DNA of 64,000 bases, from assembly GCA_964030475.1 (NCBI GenBank), contig CAXIPT010000001.1, positions 10,907,593-10,971,592 on the forward strand. Direction: 5' to 3'. This DNA comes from Tethya wilhelma (Eukaryota; Porifera; Demospongiae; Tethyida; Tethyidae). Below the pieces are notes generated by a model, which saw only the letters and a program-made list of their open reading frames with translations, was not told the origin of the DNA and searched no databases. Below, one piece after another: positions 1 to 10,807 of this stretch. Positions within the stretch are counted from its first letter, which is position 1, and the number at the start of each line of letters is the position of its first letter. The translations under genes were made by a program, and so were the position numbers.

Positions 1-46
1 AAAAATTGGTCATGTGACTCTTCCAAATTTGCTGAATCAGCAAAAC

Positions 47-350
47 ATGAATAATTAATTAGGAGGCCATGTTGCTGTGTTGCTATGGTAACCAAACTTT
101 GTCAAATTGATCGCTTTACTAATATAAGTTAAAAATCGAAGTTTGGTATCTGGTAACAGATTGAGATCAGAGATACGATGCATTTTCCAAATAATGCACA
201 CTTACCGTTTTCTTCTTCTTGGCTGTATCTCATTAACAATTTATTTTTTACCAAACTTTTATCCATAGAGGTTTAGGATGTGGCAAACATCTTGACAAAT
301 TTTGGTTGCCATAGCAACACTCGAACTTGACCGCCTAATTAATTATTCAT
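47..350. repeat. foldback MITE, ~304 bp
   Basis: The two ends are inverted copies of each other over about 60 bp. The left end begins ATGAATAATTAATTAGG and the right end is its complement at about 334-350. The motif TTGCTATGG followed by AACCAAA lies in both arms. There is no coding potential. It is probably a non-autonomous DNA element; the superfamily was not determined. Confidence 0.7.
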
Positions 351-843
351 AATTTAGGGTGTTTCACTTGATGCTCATTAATTACAAAAATATTCGACAT
401 TTTGGTACCAAATTTTGTAAACATGGGAACGAAAGGATAAAAATTAAGGATATGTAAAGTAAATTATCGATAGACTTTCAAAAGATATATAAAGTGGGTT
501 GTTGTTATGTGCAATTTTGATGCATTTTTGATTGACCCAGGCCTTAAGTGCGCAGAAGAGTTGGTGTGTGTAGCTAGCTACTGAGCTAGTAGTCTGGCAA
601 GCCAGATTCACTGAGCCAGTGGCAGGCTGCTGAGCTGGTACTTGAAGTCACAACTTATTCAAGACGGTGTGTAGCCTGCTTGATACTGAAGTGAAACACA
701 CATCTCAGTCATTTGGAGGTGGGAGCTGTATCATAAGATTTACTTGTCTTTCTACATGTTATGATAGTCAAAGTCCTGATTCATCTCTTAAGAAGAGCAA
801 CCAGGTATCACAAAATAGTTCCAGGCAACTTCAGTGCATTTAA

Positions 844-2390
844 TTCCAAATAACGCACACTTTCGTGTGTGGAAAGGGTCGTCAATTCGAATTTTCTAGA
901 AGCTAATGAATTATTCATGAGTGTAGAAATTAATGGCGGCCATATGGAGGAGGCGCTTTCCACCTTGTATCTAGCTACTCAATGAGAGGCCCAAAAAATT
1001 GATGGCAAAGCAACTGTACCGGAAGAAACCAAGTTCGTTCGTTCAAATATCAGCTTCTAAAAGTGAATAGTCTCTGAGAAAAGTTGAGCTAAGATAGAAA
1101 AAGAAGAAGAAGAAGAAGAAGAATAAGAAGAAGATGGAGAAAATTGGAGGTTTGACATATTTGTGTTTGTTACTTTAGCGATGTTTTTAGGCCATGTTTT
1201 TGGGCTCATTAGAAAGAATAAGAGCTAAATACTAGCTTTAGAAGCCTTTTAGTGCTAAGCGCTCAGTTTTTGTAGAGTTATTCGCGTGAATATTTGTATT
1301 GCGCTAATGGGCCCTGTCGTTTCGCCAGCGCGCAATTTTATTTGCAGCATTACGTCATTTTTGTAGGGAAATCGAGCTAAAATGGCAACTGTCAAGTAGT
1401 GTCACAAAAGCATTCCTTACGCTATTTCTAGAGCAGAGAAAGCCAGCGAAACTACATTGAATGTTACAGGTACAACACGTAGAGTGATAAAAAATCCCAT
1501 ACTATGTGCGCTATACTTTTTTGCATGCCTGTTGAACTTTTTGTGAGTCACCCTAGCCTAAGAGTAGTAGTATTAGTCTGGTGCTTGCATCCATGAAAAC
1601 CTTGAGAACAAGATAAAACTTGAGTATATTGTTAAGCAGCTACCCATGCATCTGCTTTTGAAAACTGGGAGCCTAATGTTTGTCTGAAAAAATTTCTCAA
1701 CCAAGTCTTTGTATCTATGTATGGATTATTGTAAGAAAAATGCTCATTTATTGATTCATGTAAGCAAATCTGTGAAGTTTTCTTCACTGAAAACAGCTTC
1801 ACAAAGATTAATATACATTTCTTTATTTGCAGCACTATTATGTTCAATTCTGTAACTCTGTATTGATATTTTGTAGGTCAATTGTTTATTGCACCATGAT
1901 TGCACTGCTGTTTTATGAATAACTTTTAATAATTCAACAAGTTTTGTAACGACCCTTACCTATTTCAGTACATTGTGATACGGAAATTTTGAACCGTTTC
2001 TTGCATGGCTCCTTTCCATGGGAACAAGTCAAGACTGCAAAAAAAGATTCGACAGTATATCTATTCTTAGTACAGGAGAAACTGTGTCAACAGCTTGGTC
2101 AGAAAATTTTTCTCCACGGGTTTTGTTGCTGTAGGTAGGTTGTCATTGAGGCTTCCTAAATCACTAGAATTCAAGTCTAGTTTATATAACCTTGAAGATG
2201 AGTAACTAAAGGGCGCTTTGGCATGAATATCTAATTAGCTAACTGAGTTGGTGCCATTTTTTTTACTTCCCATGCAAATAAATTTATATGGGGACCATAG
2301 GACTTCCGGTACGCTGGCGAAACGACTGGGCCATCCGTGCCATTCCTGTGTACCCAGTACTACCGTACTGGGAATTATACCAAACTATCT
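844..2390 (+). repeat. R1 family copy, interrupted by a 1,015-bp element
   Basis: R1 is the commonest dispersed family here. It begins TTCCAAATAACGCACAC, carries GGAAAGGGTCGTCAATT, then an (AAG)n-rich tract, and ends near CAGTACTACCGTACTGGG. This copy is split at GGCC by the element at 1,314-2,328. Other copies lie at about 3,081-3,797 (two fused pieces), 3,951-4,440, 10,000-10,215, 11,582-12,460, 19,240-19,326, 27,800-28,525 (inverted) and 41,985-42,137. No ORF is conserved between copies. Confidence 0.8.
1314..2328. mobile_element. DNA transposon (non-autonomous), TIR CAGTCGTTTCGCCAGCG, 4-bp TSD
   Basis: The termini are inverted repeats: CTGTCGTTTCGCCAGCG on the left and the complement of CAGTCGTTTCGCCAGCG on the right. 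GGCC sits on both sides (1,310-1,313 and 2,329-2,332). Removing the element restores the uninterrupted R1 sequence, so the ends are exact to within a base. No transposase ORF is present. Diverged copies lie at about 35,035-35,926 and 38,945-39,800. The superfamily is unassigned; a 4-bp duplication would fit groups such as Sola or Chapaev. Confidence 0.8.
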
Positions 2391-2393
2391 GAC

Positions 2394-2858
2394 TACCTGA
2401 CTACCTCACTACCTCAATACCCAACTACCTCACTACCCCACTACCCGACTACCCCACTACCCCACTACCTCACTACCCCACTACCTCACTACCCGACTAC
2501 CTCACTACCCCACTACCCGACTACCCCACTACCCAACTACCTCACTACCCCACTACCTCACTACCCGACTACCCCACTACCCCACTACCCGACTACCCCA
2601 CTACCCAACTACCTCACTACCCCACTACCCCACTACCCCACTACCCAACTACCTCACTACCCAACTACCCCACTACCTCACTACCCAACTACCTGACTAC
2701 CCAACTACCTGACTACCTCACTTCTTCACTACTCGACTACCCGACTACCCCACTACCCCACTACCCAACTACACAACTACCCCACTACCTCACTATCTCA
2801 TTACCTCACTTCCCGACCACCCCGCTACCTCACTACTAGACCACCCCTACTATCATAT
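2394..2858. repeat. 8-bp minisatellite (CACTACCC)n
   Basis: Roughly 55-60 tandem octamers with consensus CACTACCC. The variable positions are the first base (C, G or A) and the last (C or T). The array sits at the end of an R1 copy, just after its CAGTACTACCGTACTGGG terminus, and may have grown from the ACTACC in that terminus. The long threonine/proline/leucine reading frame across it is a product of the repeat, not a gene. Confidence 0.9.
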
Positions 2859-3080
2859 TGGTCAGCCTGCAGACTCATTGCTTCTCCTCAGTAACTAACT
2901 GGTGCAGGGTACATCAGTATAGCTATATACTTCTTAACCTAATGAAATAAGTAGCTGCTGTTAGTACAAAATTAGTACAGTAGAGTGGGATGTCACTTGA
3001 AGAGTGTTAATGTGGCTGAGTAATGAATATCATTATTTTTATAACATCCTGTTCAGCAATTTACAATCAGTACAAGTAGA

Positions 3081-3797
3081 AATTAACGCACACTTTGTGT
3101 GTGGAAAGGGTCGTCAATTCGAATTTTCTAGAAGCTAATGAATTATGCATGAGTGTAGAAATTAATGGCGGCCATATGGAGGAGGCGCTTTTCGCCTTGT
3201 ATCTGGCTACTCAATGAGAGGCGCTAAAAACCGATGGCAAAAGCGATTGAAGACAAAGAAACCAACTTCATCCGTTCAAGAATCAGCTTCTAAAAGTGAA
3301 TGGTCTTTGAGATATGGCGTGAGAAGATAGAAGAAGAAGAAGAATAAGAAGAAGATGGAGAAAATTGGAGGTTTGGCAAATTGTAGTTTGGTACTATAGC
3401 GATGGTTTTAGGCCATGTTTTTGGGCTCATTAGAAAGAGAAACAGCTAAATAGTAGCTTAAGAAGCCTTTTAGTGCTAGGCGCTCAGTTTTTGCAGAGTT
3501 ATTCACGTGAATATTTGTATTGCGATAATGGGCCATCCGTGCCATTCCTGTGTACCCAGTACTACCGTACTGGGAATAAGAAGAAGATGGAGAAAATTAG
3601 AAGTTTGGCATGTTTATGTTCGTTATTTTAGCAATGGTTTTAGGCCATGTTTTTGGGCTCATTAGAAAGAGAAAGAGCTAAATAGTAGCTTATGAAGCCT
3701 TTTAGTGCTAAGTGCTCAGTTTTTGCAGAGTTATTCGCGTGAATATTTGTATTGCGCTAATGGCCATCTGTGCCATTCCTGTGTACCGTACTGGGAA
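3081..3797 (+). repeat. R1 family copies (full plus partial)
   Basis: A near-complete R1 copy (3,081 to about 3,570) ends at CAGTACTACCGTACTGGG. It is followed directly by a second, 5'-truncated copy restarting in the AAG-rich tract and ending near 3,797. Tandem head-to-tail insertion or unequal exchange would explain it. Confidence 0.75.
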
Positions 3798-3950
3798 TAA
3801 TGTTTTTTTATATTTGTTTGTTTTATTTTTCTTTAACATATTAATGAGGTAACCTACCATTTGTACCTACTTCACTGAAATTTGTCTACGGCAATGGTAA
3901 AGTCCGAACTGTTCCTATTTTGTGACTATTTATAGTTTAGTACAGCTATA

Positions 3951-4440
3951 TTCCAAATAACGCACACATGTCTGTGTGGAAAGGGTCGTCAATTTGATTT
4001 CTCTACTACCTAATGAATAATTCACTAGTAGAAATTAATGGCTACCATACGGAGAAAGCGCTTTTTGCCTTTTATCTAGTGATTGAACGAGAGACATGCA
4101 ATATCGCTGCAAAAAGCACATGAAGATAAAGAAACCAAGTTTATTCATTTATGAATTAGCTTCTGAAAGCGAGCGATCTCTGAGAAAAGTCTTGCCAAGA
4201 TAGAAGAAGAAGAAGATGGAGAAAATTGAAGGTTTGGCATATTTGAGTTAAGTACTTTAGCAATTGTTTTAGGCGATGTTTTTAGGCTCATTAGAAAGAA
4301 AATGAGCGAAAAAGTAGCTTTAGAAGCCTTATAGTGTCAAGAGCTCATTTTTGCAGAGTTATTAGCATGAATATTTGTATTGCCCTAATGGGCCATCCTT
4401 GCCATTCCTATGTACCCAGTACTACCGTACTGGGAATTAG
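3951..4440 (+). repeat. R1 family copy
   Basis: Starts TTCCAAATAACGCACAC and ends CAGTACTACCGTACTGGG. It is more diverged than the two copies upstream. No coding sequence. Confidence 0.75.
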
Positions 4441-4449
4441 GCTGTCTAT

Positions 4450-5390
4450 GCATGTCTGTACTAAATTAGCAATGACAACCTGCCATCTTGAATGCCTGTC
4501 CAAGCATGTTTTTCTACAAAGTATTGGTAGTGTAGAGCATCAGTAAGTTATATTTTGTAACTCTAGACTCTTGACAGAAAATATACTACTAGCGACTAGC
4601 TTTCTTTATAAGTTTTGTAGTTGCTTGTAGTTCTCAGTGATCACGAATATTGCTTCTCTACACACACAGAACCAAGAGTTTGACGTCATTATTCTAACTG
4701 CCACGTCCATGCATTTATTCTTTAGCAACAGTTGACATCATACACGTGATTTTAGATATCAGGCTCTCCCTCTTTCTTTGTGAACTTCCTTAGCAGCAGT
4801 TATTTAATCTGACAAACTAAATCAACATGGGGCCACAAACTCGAGAATTAGTGTGTGACACATTCGCTAAATATTGAACACTGTATGAACATTTTATCAT
4901 TGAGCTAAGTGTGTGTATGCGTTGGGTTTTAGTATGCCATAGTAGAGAAACCATACAAACTCTCTCTAGCGTTTCTGTACAGGTGATGTCATTCATGTGA
5001 TTTCGCATACCAGAGAGCTTGGGAACAAGGCTATGTATACTTGCATTGTATACATTGCAGGGAAATATTTGTATATTTCACAAGGAATCCTTTATGTGGA
5101 ATGTCAAGATATTACCCTTATGGTCAGTTTCTAGAACTAATATTTCTGTTGGTACATGCATGCACCATTGAAAGTAAGGATTCCAGTAATACGAATCCCA
5201 CTAGTTGGCAAAATTAAAATATCATAAACAGTGTACTTGACCCACTACCTTTCAAACATTAGCAGCAAGTTTAGTGTTTGCACATGCATGCATTGAAAAC
5301 ATACTGAATCAAATGATCACGCTATAGTCTCAATTAATTTCTTGAAATATATCATAGTATAAATTTGTACGTTAAGTTATAACTGGAAAT
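4450..5390. other. no gene recognised
   Basis: AT-rich sequence with only short, unconvincing frames on either strand. No recognised exon, RNA or clear terminal inverted repeat was found. Confidence 0.5.
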
Positions 5391-5391
5391 T

Positions 5392-6036
5392 CTAGCCCCT
5401 GTAACCAGGCCCTCACCGCTATGCTTGTTGTTAAGTATAAGTAGGGTCTGGTCTCCAAAATCATGTGAGTTACGTCACAAAAAGTGTATGTGGGCGGAGA
5501 GTTGTTTGATGGTTTATCCACCCACTCAAAATTTGCTAGTGCAAAAAGCTATTTAAAGTGTTGCATGAGTCGAGACAAAAAAATTGCAAACAGTTTAGAA
5601 ACATAGCACTTGTGTTCTAGGACTTCAAATGAAGCTTGGTCAAGATAGCATAGTTAGGCTTATTTTGTGAACTATCTGTAGCCAAGAAAAATTCTGTGAC
5701 AGACTACATGCCTATCTGCGTGTACAGCATTCATGACCATATGGAAAGCCAACACTCCAGCAAGAGGAAAAGAGAGGTACAGATACCTATCACGGTGTAC
5801 TTAAGTAAAATTGTACTGTACTTTCACATTCATACACTTGGAACAAGGTTGTCATTGATCTATCTTACTTGTGCTGTGAGTTACATAAGCAGGGCTACAC
5901 TGCCTGCCCACATATGCAAATCAAGGTTCTACCTAACTTCTCTTGACGTCACTCACATGATTTGGAGTTTAGACCCTCCGGCCCTCCCCATGCTTAGCAA
6001 CTAAGCGTTGAGGGAGAGTTTGGTTTATGAGGCTAA
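5392..6036. mobile_element. MITE with TAGCC/GGCTA-type ends
   Basis: The left end (CCAGGCCCTCACCGC followed by TATGCTTGTTGTTA) is mirrored by the right end (GGCCCTCCCCATGCTTAGC). Inside each end is a TGACGTCAC-like block next to a CACGTGAG/TCACATGA motif. A half copy of the same family lies at about 45,413-45,524. No clean target duplication is visible here. Confidence 0.55.
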
Positions 6037-7845
6037 GTTAGTACATTTACAATGACAAACTTAACAATAGGGAATAATTATTGTAACGGTAAGTGAAGAT
6101 TTCTGAGTCTTGTACATCAATATCCAAAGTGGTATTTCTGAAGTTCAATACATATTATTATTATTACCAGAAAACTTGCTTATGACTTGCGTGAAACAGT
6201 GATCAATTCTGAAAGGGAAATTAAGGATAATTATAGAAAAGTTTGGAATTGGCAATAATTATCTTTAAATGGAAAATCTGCAACCTTTGGCAGGTGGAAA
6301 TAAGTGTGGAAATCTGCATTAATTAAGCAGTAAAGTATAATATTTTTCTACTGTACGTCACCATTTACCAAACATAGGCACCTTTGACAAGTGGTAAACT
6401 GCAAAGAAAACTTGCTAGAATTGCTAATACCTTTGAAAAAGATGGAAAATATGGTTACTTATGTACAGTGTGCACAAAGTGCCCAAGCTACAACCGAGGC
6501 TCAGTTAAGCATTTTTAACTATACAGTTCAGCTACTTTTCTTTGTTAGGGACTCGATCTTTAGACTATGGCAAGCCAAAAGAAGTTTAAATTGCAAGTGT
6601 GCAATCTAAAAAAATAGTAGCATGCATGTATAGCCAAAATAATTTCTGTACGTCAGAGTATCCACAAACATCTTGCATATGGCTTGGATTAAGGCTAGAA
6701 AAACTATTGCAGGTGAAAAACAGTTGGCAGAAATCCATGGTTTGTAGTATGTAGAGTTTTTCGGTTATTTCATGGCAATACAAGACAACTTAGAGTAAAC
6801 TATATAGTCTATCTAACCTAAATTCAAGTCATGAACGCTTTTCATCAATTACAGATATACAAAAATTTTTGCGTTAGATACATGATTGTAAAGCTTACTA
6901 CCATAGATCGGGATATTTTTGCTGTTTAAAAATGTTGTCACGTGGGCGAGTGGCAAAATTTAAATGTGCAAAATTTTAAAACGTATGGCAATCTTTACTG
7001 GATCAGGTCGAAGTGGCAGAAATTAAACAAGCAAAATTTCCCTAACTATGGTATAGTCCAAAGGTAATTTTTGACACAGAAAACCAGCAAAAGTTAATGT
7101 ACTTACAAATGCTCAGGCTAAAACTGACTCTGCCTATTTGCAGTGTGAGCTAGCTGAGCTGTCATCTACAAAGACTGCTACTAACGTACTCAACATGAAA
7201 TTTGCTCAGATGATATAATTGAAGTGGACGGTCACTTGTTAGCAGGTCAAACCTCATTTTTACTGCTCTGAACTGAGCGTAACTAATAAAAAATGTCTTT
7301 TTTCACAAAGTTTTGCTCAATGTAATTTGCTGAATTGTTTTTGTACAAGTTTGGTTCTGGGTCTAACAGAAGATATAGGCTTAAACATACATGTGAGTAT
7401 AATACAGTATAGATTATTATCAAGTTTACACTTGAGCACTCACTACACACTAGTCAGTCATGTGTATCTTGCGTCACATATAGAATAGCAAGTAACATGT
7501 GAGTACGTGCAAGTGTGCTAGTAGTACCTGGGTGTTTCACAGCAAATCATTTTATGCAATTTAGTTTTACTAATTTCGGCATATGAAAAATTGTAATCTT
7601 ACCTAGTTACGCATATATTGGCCAGCCACTATATAAAATTGACTTTACCAATTTGCTATATCAGTTAGCTATACTAGTTTTGTATCTAAGGTGCTTTATG
7701 TATGCCACAAGATATTGTCTTTGCTTGTTACAAAGGTGTTAACAAGTTTATAAGGACCGATTTTTATCTGGGTAGCTCCAGTGTAGCAAACATTTACAAG
7801 TACTAAGTACATTAGCAGTGTTTCCCCCAAGGTAAAAGTAAAGAG
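6037..7845. other. no gene recognised; old repeat relic near 7,200-7,400
   Basis: Only short frames without family resemblance. About 7,215-7,390 resembles one arm of the foldback element at 51,627-53,271 (shared GCAGGTCA context and the AGATATAGGC motif), so it is probably a decayed copy. Confidence 0.45.
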
Positions 7846-7853
7846 GGGGAAGC

Positions 7854-8469
7854 TAGCCTCGATCCCAGGCCCCTCCCTTTAGCTTTTTTTGCAAAAAAGC
7901 ACAGCAGAGGGCCTGGTCGCCAATCTCACGTGAGTGACGTAAAGGATAGACGTCGGTAGACAGGTAAAAAATTGCGCCCACGCAAAAATTCATGGTGACG
8001 TTGCGAGCGCTCACGTGTAATAGCTTTGTATGACTTTTACTCAAGATTTTTGCAGCAGAAAATACAGCCAGCAGAACAAAGACCAGGTATATTTCTCTAA
8101 TATTACTTGTATTAGCTGAATTCATAGTCTACGGATAAAAAAGTAACTCAAAAGCCTAGGCAAGAGGCCTCGAGGCTTGTAGCCATCGTGACAGCCCAAG
8201 CACGTTTTACTAGCCTATAAAATTGAACTACTGCTAAATACAACAAGCCTCCTAGTTAACTACTTTCTTTTTTCACTTACCTGACCCTCCTATCTCGATC
8301 CCACAGACTGTAAAATTCTTTTGAAAGCTGTTGGCAAAAACCCGGGAAAGAGCGCGCTCTCAACCATACGTTGTAATCGCCAATGACGTATGTCACGTGA
8401 GATTGGCGACCAGGCTCCCCCCTTTCCTTTCCGTACTATCTGAGAGGGGGGAGCCTGGGAACGAGGCTA
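7854..8469. mobile_element. MULE-like MITE, TIR TAGCCTCG, 8-9 bp TSD
   Basis: The termini are TAGCCTCG and CGAGGCTA. GGGGAAGC flanks both sides (7,846-7,853 and 8,470-8,477). Subterminal blocks CTGGTCGCCAATCTCACGTG and its complement extend the inverted repeat. Terminal sequence and duplication length match the other TAG(T/C)CTCG elements in this window. No transposase is present. Confidence 0.8.
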
Positions 8470-8477
8470 GGGGAAGC

Positions 8478-9063
8478 TGCATAAAGTTTTCTGAAAATTA
8501 GTAGATTTGTATGTATTTGTAAGGGGAGGGTGTAGTTGAGAGGAGGGGGAGTGCCTCCTACCCCTCTTTGGGGAGAAAAACTGCATTAATGACTGATTTA
8601 CAATAATTAAATGTACTCACCCTAACAGTGGGGACTCTCAAAATCAGTAAACAAAGAAGAATCTAATTGATCAAAGCTTTTTTTGTCTGTAAGTAAAATA
8701 GAAATGGTCAAATCTTATAAAGTGAGCAAACAAGATAGGAATGGTGGTCAGTTGAACATACGAACAAGTTTTCCCTCATAACGCTCATGTCCTCCTTGAA
8801 CTGGAAATTATAATAGCCTTTGATCCAGCAGGTGCCAATTAGTGAGAACTGAGAACCAAGGTGTGACTATCACTGCTCAATATACATATTTAATGCTACC
8901 AAGAACCTTCAAACTGAACTTTCATCCAATTTTGCCACACTATAAACTCACTTTTTCTTAACACAATGATCGGCAAAAAGTAAGCTGAGGCTCTAAACAA
9001 CATCACCCATATGATGCAATTTTTTAAATTAAATTCTTACTAGAAGAATGCAATTAAGGCATT
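8478..9063. other. no gene recognised; partial R13-type MITE
   Basis: About 8,700-8,760 carries GTGAGCAAACAAGATAGGAA, the inner TIR motif of the MITE at 28,775-29,015. Otherwise nothing is supportable. Confidence 0.5.
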
Positions 9064-9635
9064 GTGGGGCGAGCCTGAGCGAGCACAGTTTTTTGCAAGA
9101 ATTGTACAGCAGACAGTATATGGAGAATATTTGTTAGAATGCATATTATGGTATAGATCTGGCTGTCAGTGTCAGGTGTCACGGAGTACAAAACTGACCA
9201 TGTTCAAATGACTGTGGTGTGAACGTCAGAAGTTAGCTTACACGAAGGATTGCTAATGAGATAGAAAGTCTAGGGTTATTTCGAACTTGGTACTCTTACC
9301 CTCTGATACTGTATGTTGAGCAAGCCTGGCATCACCGTTTTTCTCCTTTTATTTTCTGCCTATCTTTCTGTTGGGCGCTGCTGTTAAACTGTTTCTGTGC
9401 ATTTCTCTCATAAGATATGCTTAGCAACTGTCTAAGTCTCACAACCTCTAGCTATTAGCAGAACCATTTGTCAACTGCTCTACTCTAGCTGCCTCTGATT
9501 TCTCGATCGACTGTCCCGAAAACACGTGCATACTCTAAACTTATGCGCATGCATGAGTAATGCATGGTACATGGTACGGGGTCAATCATTATGTTAGCTA
9601 GAATTAGCTTACGTGAGCGTACAAGACCCAACGAT

Positions 9636-9682
<47 letters not shown>

Positions 9683-9723
9683 GCACCCCGCGTACTACTC
9701 GCTATCTGGGGCAAGCCTGATCT
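9064..9723 (-). mobile_element. GGGGCGAGCC-ended element with exon-like core
   Basis: The ends carry GGGGCGAGCCTGAGCGAGC and its complement. The interior is shared, inverted, with the copy at 54,092-54,735. It includes a GACA microsatellite and a basic, glutamine-rich exon-like segment that ends at a splice donor. In this copy that frame is broken by an indel relative to the other copy. Confidence 0.7.
9635..9682. repeat. (GACA)n microsatellite
   Basis: About 12 tandem GACA units inside the mobile element. The other copy of the element (54,1xx) has only about four units on the opposite strand. Confidence 0.95.
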
Positions 9724-9849
9724 TATAATTTGGAGAAAATCTAGAAAACGGTAAAGGGTTGTTGGATCTGTCAGTTTAGTTGCAATACAGTAAATTGCTA
9801 GACTTGTCTCTTTCAAGTGAAATTTGTCGCGGGAAAATAAAACAAATAC

Positions 9850-10800
9850 CTAACATTAAACATCATCAGATAGAAGGAGGACTGAACAACTTTAGAATGA
9901 GTTGCAAAATCTGAAATATCAATCATGGAAAAGAATGTTTAAGAAAAACATACAAATCATAGACATTCAACCAATATGTGTTTCAGTTATGTTTAAAAGA
10001 AAAGTGGAGGCTTGGCATATATTAGTCTAGTAATTTAGCAACATTTGGTTTTAGGCCATTTTAGGCTTGATAGACAGAGAATGACCTAAAAGTAGTCTTA
10101 GAAGCATATTATTGCCAAGTGCTAATTCTTTTGCAGAGTTATTAGCATGAATATTTGTATTGCGCTGATAAGTAATCAGTGCCATTACTATGCACCCAGT
10201 ACCACCAATGGGTCTCTAGAGAGACAAGTATTTACTATCTTTCTAAAAGTACAGGGCTCATTTGCATATTGATTGAACAGTATAAGCCTCTGCAGCAATA
10301 CATAATTGCCTGTGGTTAGGACATTATGGCATATAAAATACTTAGTAACAACATAGTAATTAGATTTATGTTAACTGCTGCAAGCTTTCTTGCTTTAATA
10401 GTAAAGTTTTGCAAGAGTAAAAACTATGAAAGGGACTAACTCACTAGCACTTCAATGCACGTCAAAAGCTTCTTTTTATAGCCAGGCAACCAAACTTCGA
10501 AGTGACACTATATAGTACCCGTTCACCTATTCATAACTACTTTAAAGCAAATTTCGTAAAGGCTGTGGAGAAATCACTTAGACGTTTCCAGCAGCAGACT
10601 GGTAGAATATTCTGTTTGTAAAGGAATTCCAGATCTGACAATCCATCAAAGTTGAACTAGGAGTAGAAAAACTTAGTTATACCTAACCATGCAGGCTACT
10701 AGTTTAGTCTAGTATGTCCTCAATTTGTCCTAAAAGGCTCCATACACATAAATGGCAGCCAAAAGATTGTCAGATTTAAATCTGACACTTAGGAATTTAA
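9850..10800. other. no gene recognised; partial R1 copy at about 10,000-10,215
   Basis: Apart from a diverged 3' portion of R1 (ending in the ACCCAGTACCACC region) I see no coding or RNA feature. The 3' UTR of the MTFR1-like gene, read leftward from 10,808, should fall here, but no clear poly(A) signal could be chosen. Confidence 0.4.
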
Positions 10801-10807
10801 CTACATG

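Noticed and set aside
2337..2696. 119-codon Thr/Pro/Leu-rich frame
   Set aside because: It is the translation of the 8-bp array; three octamers make a 24-bp period that keeps frames open by chance.
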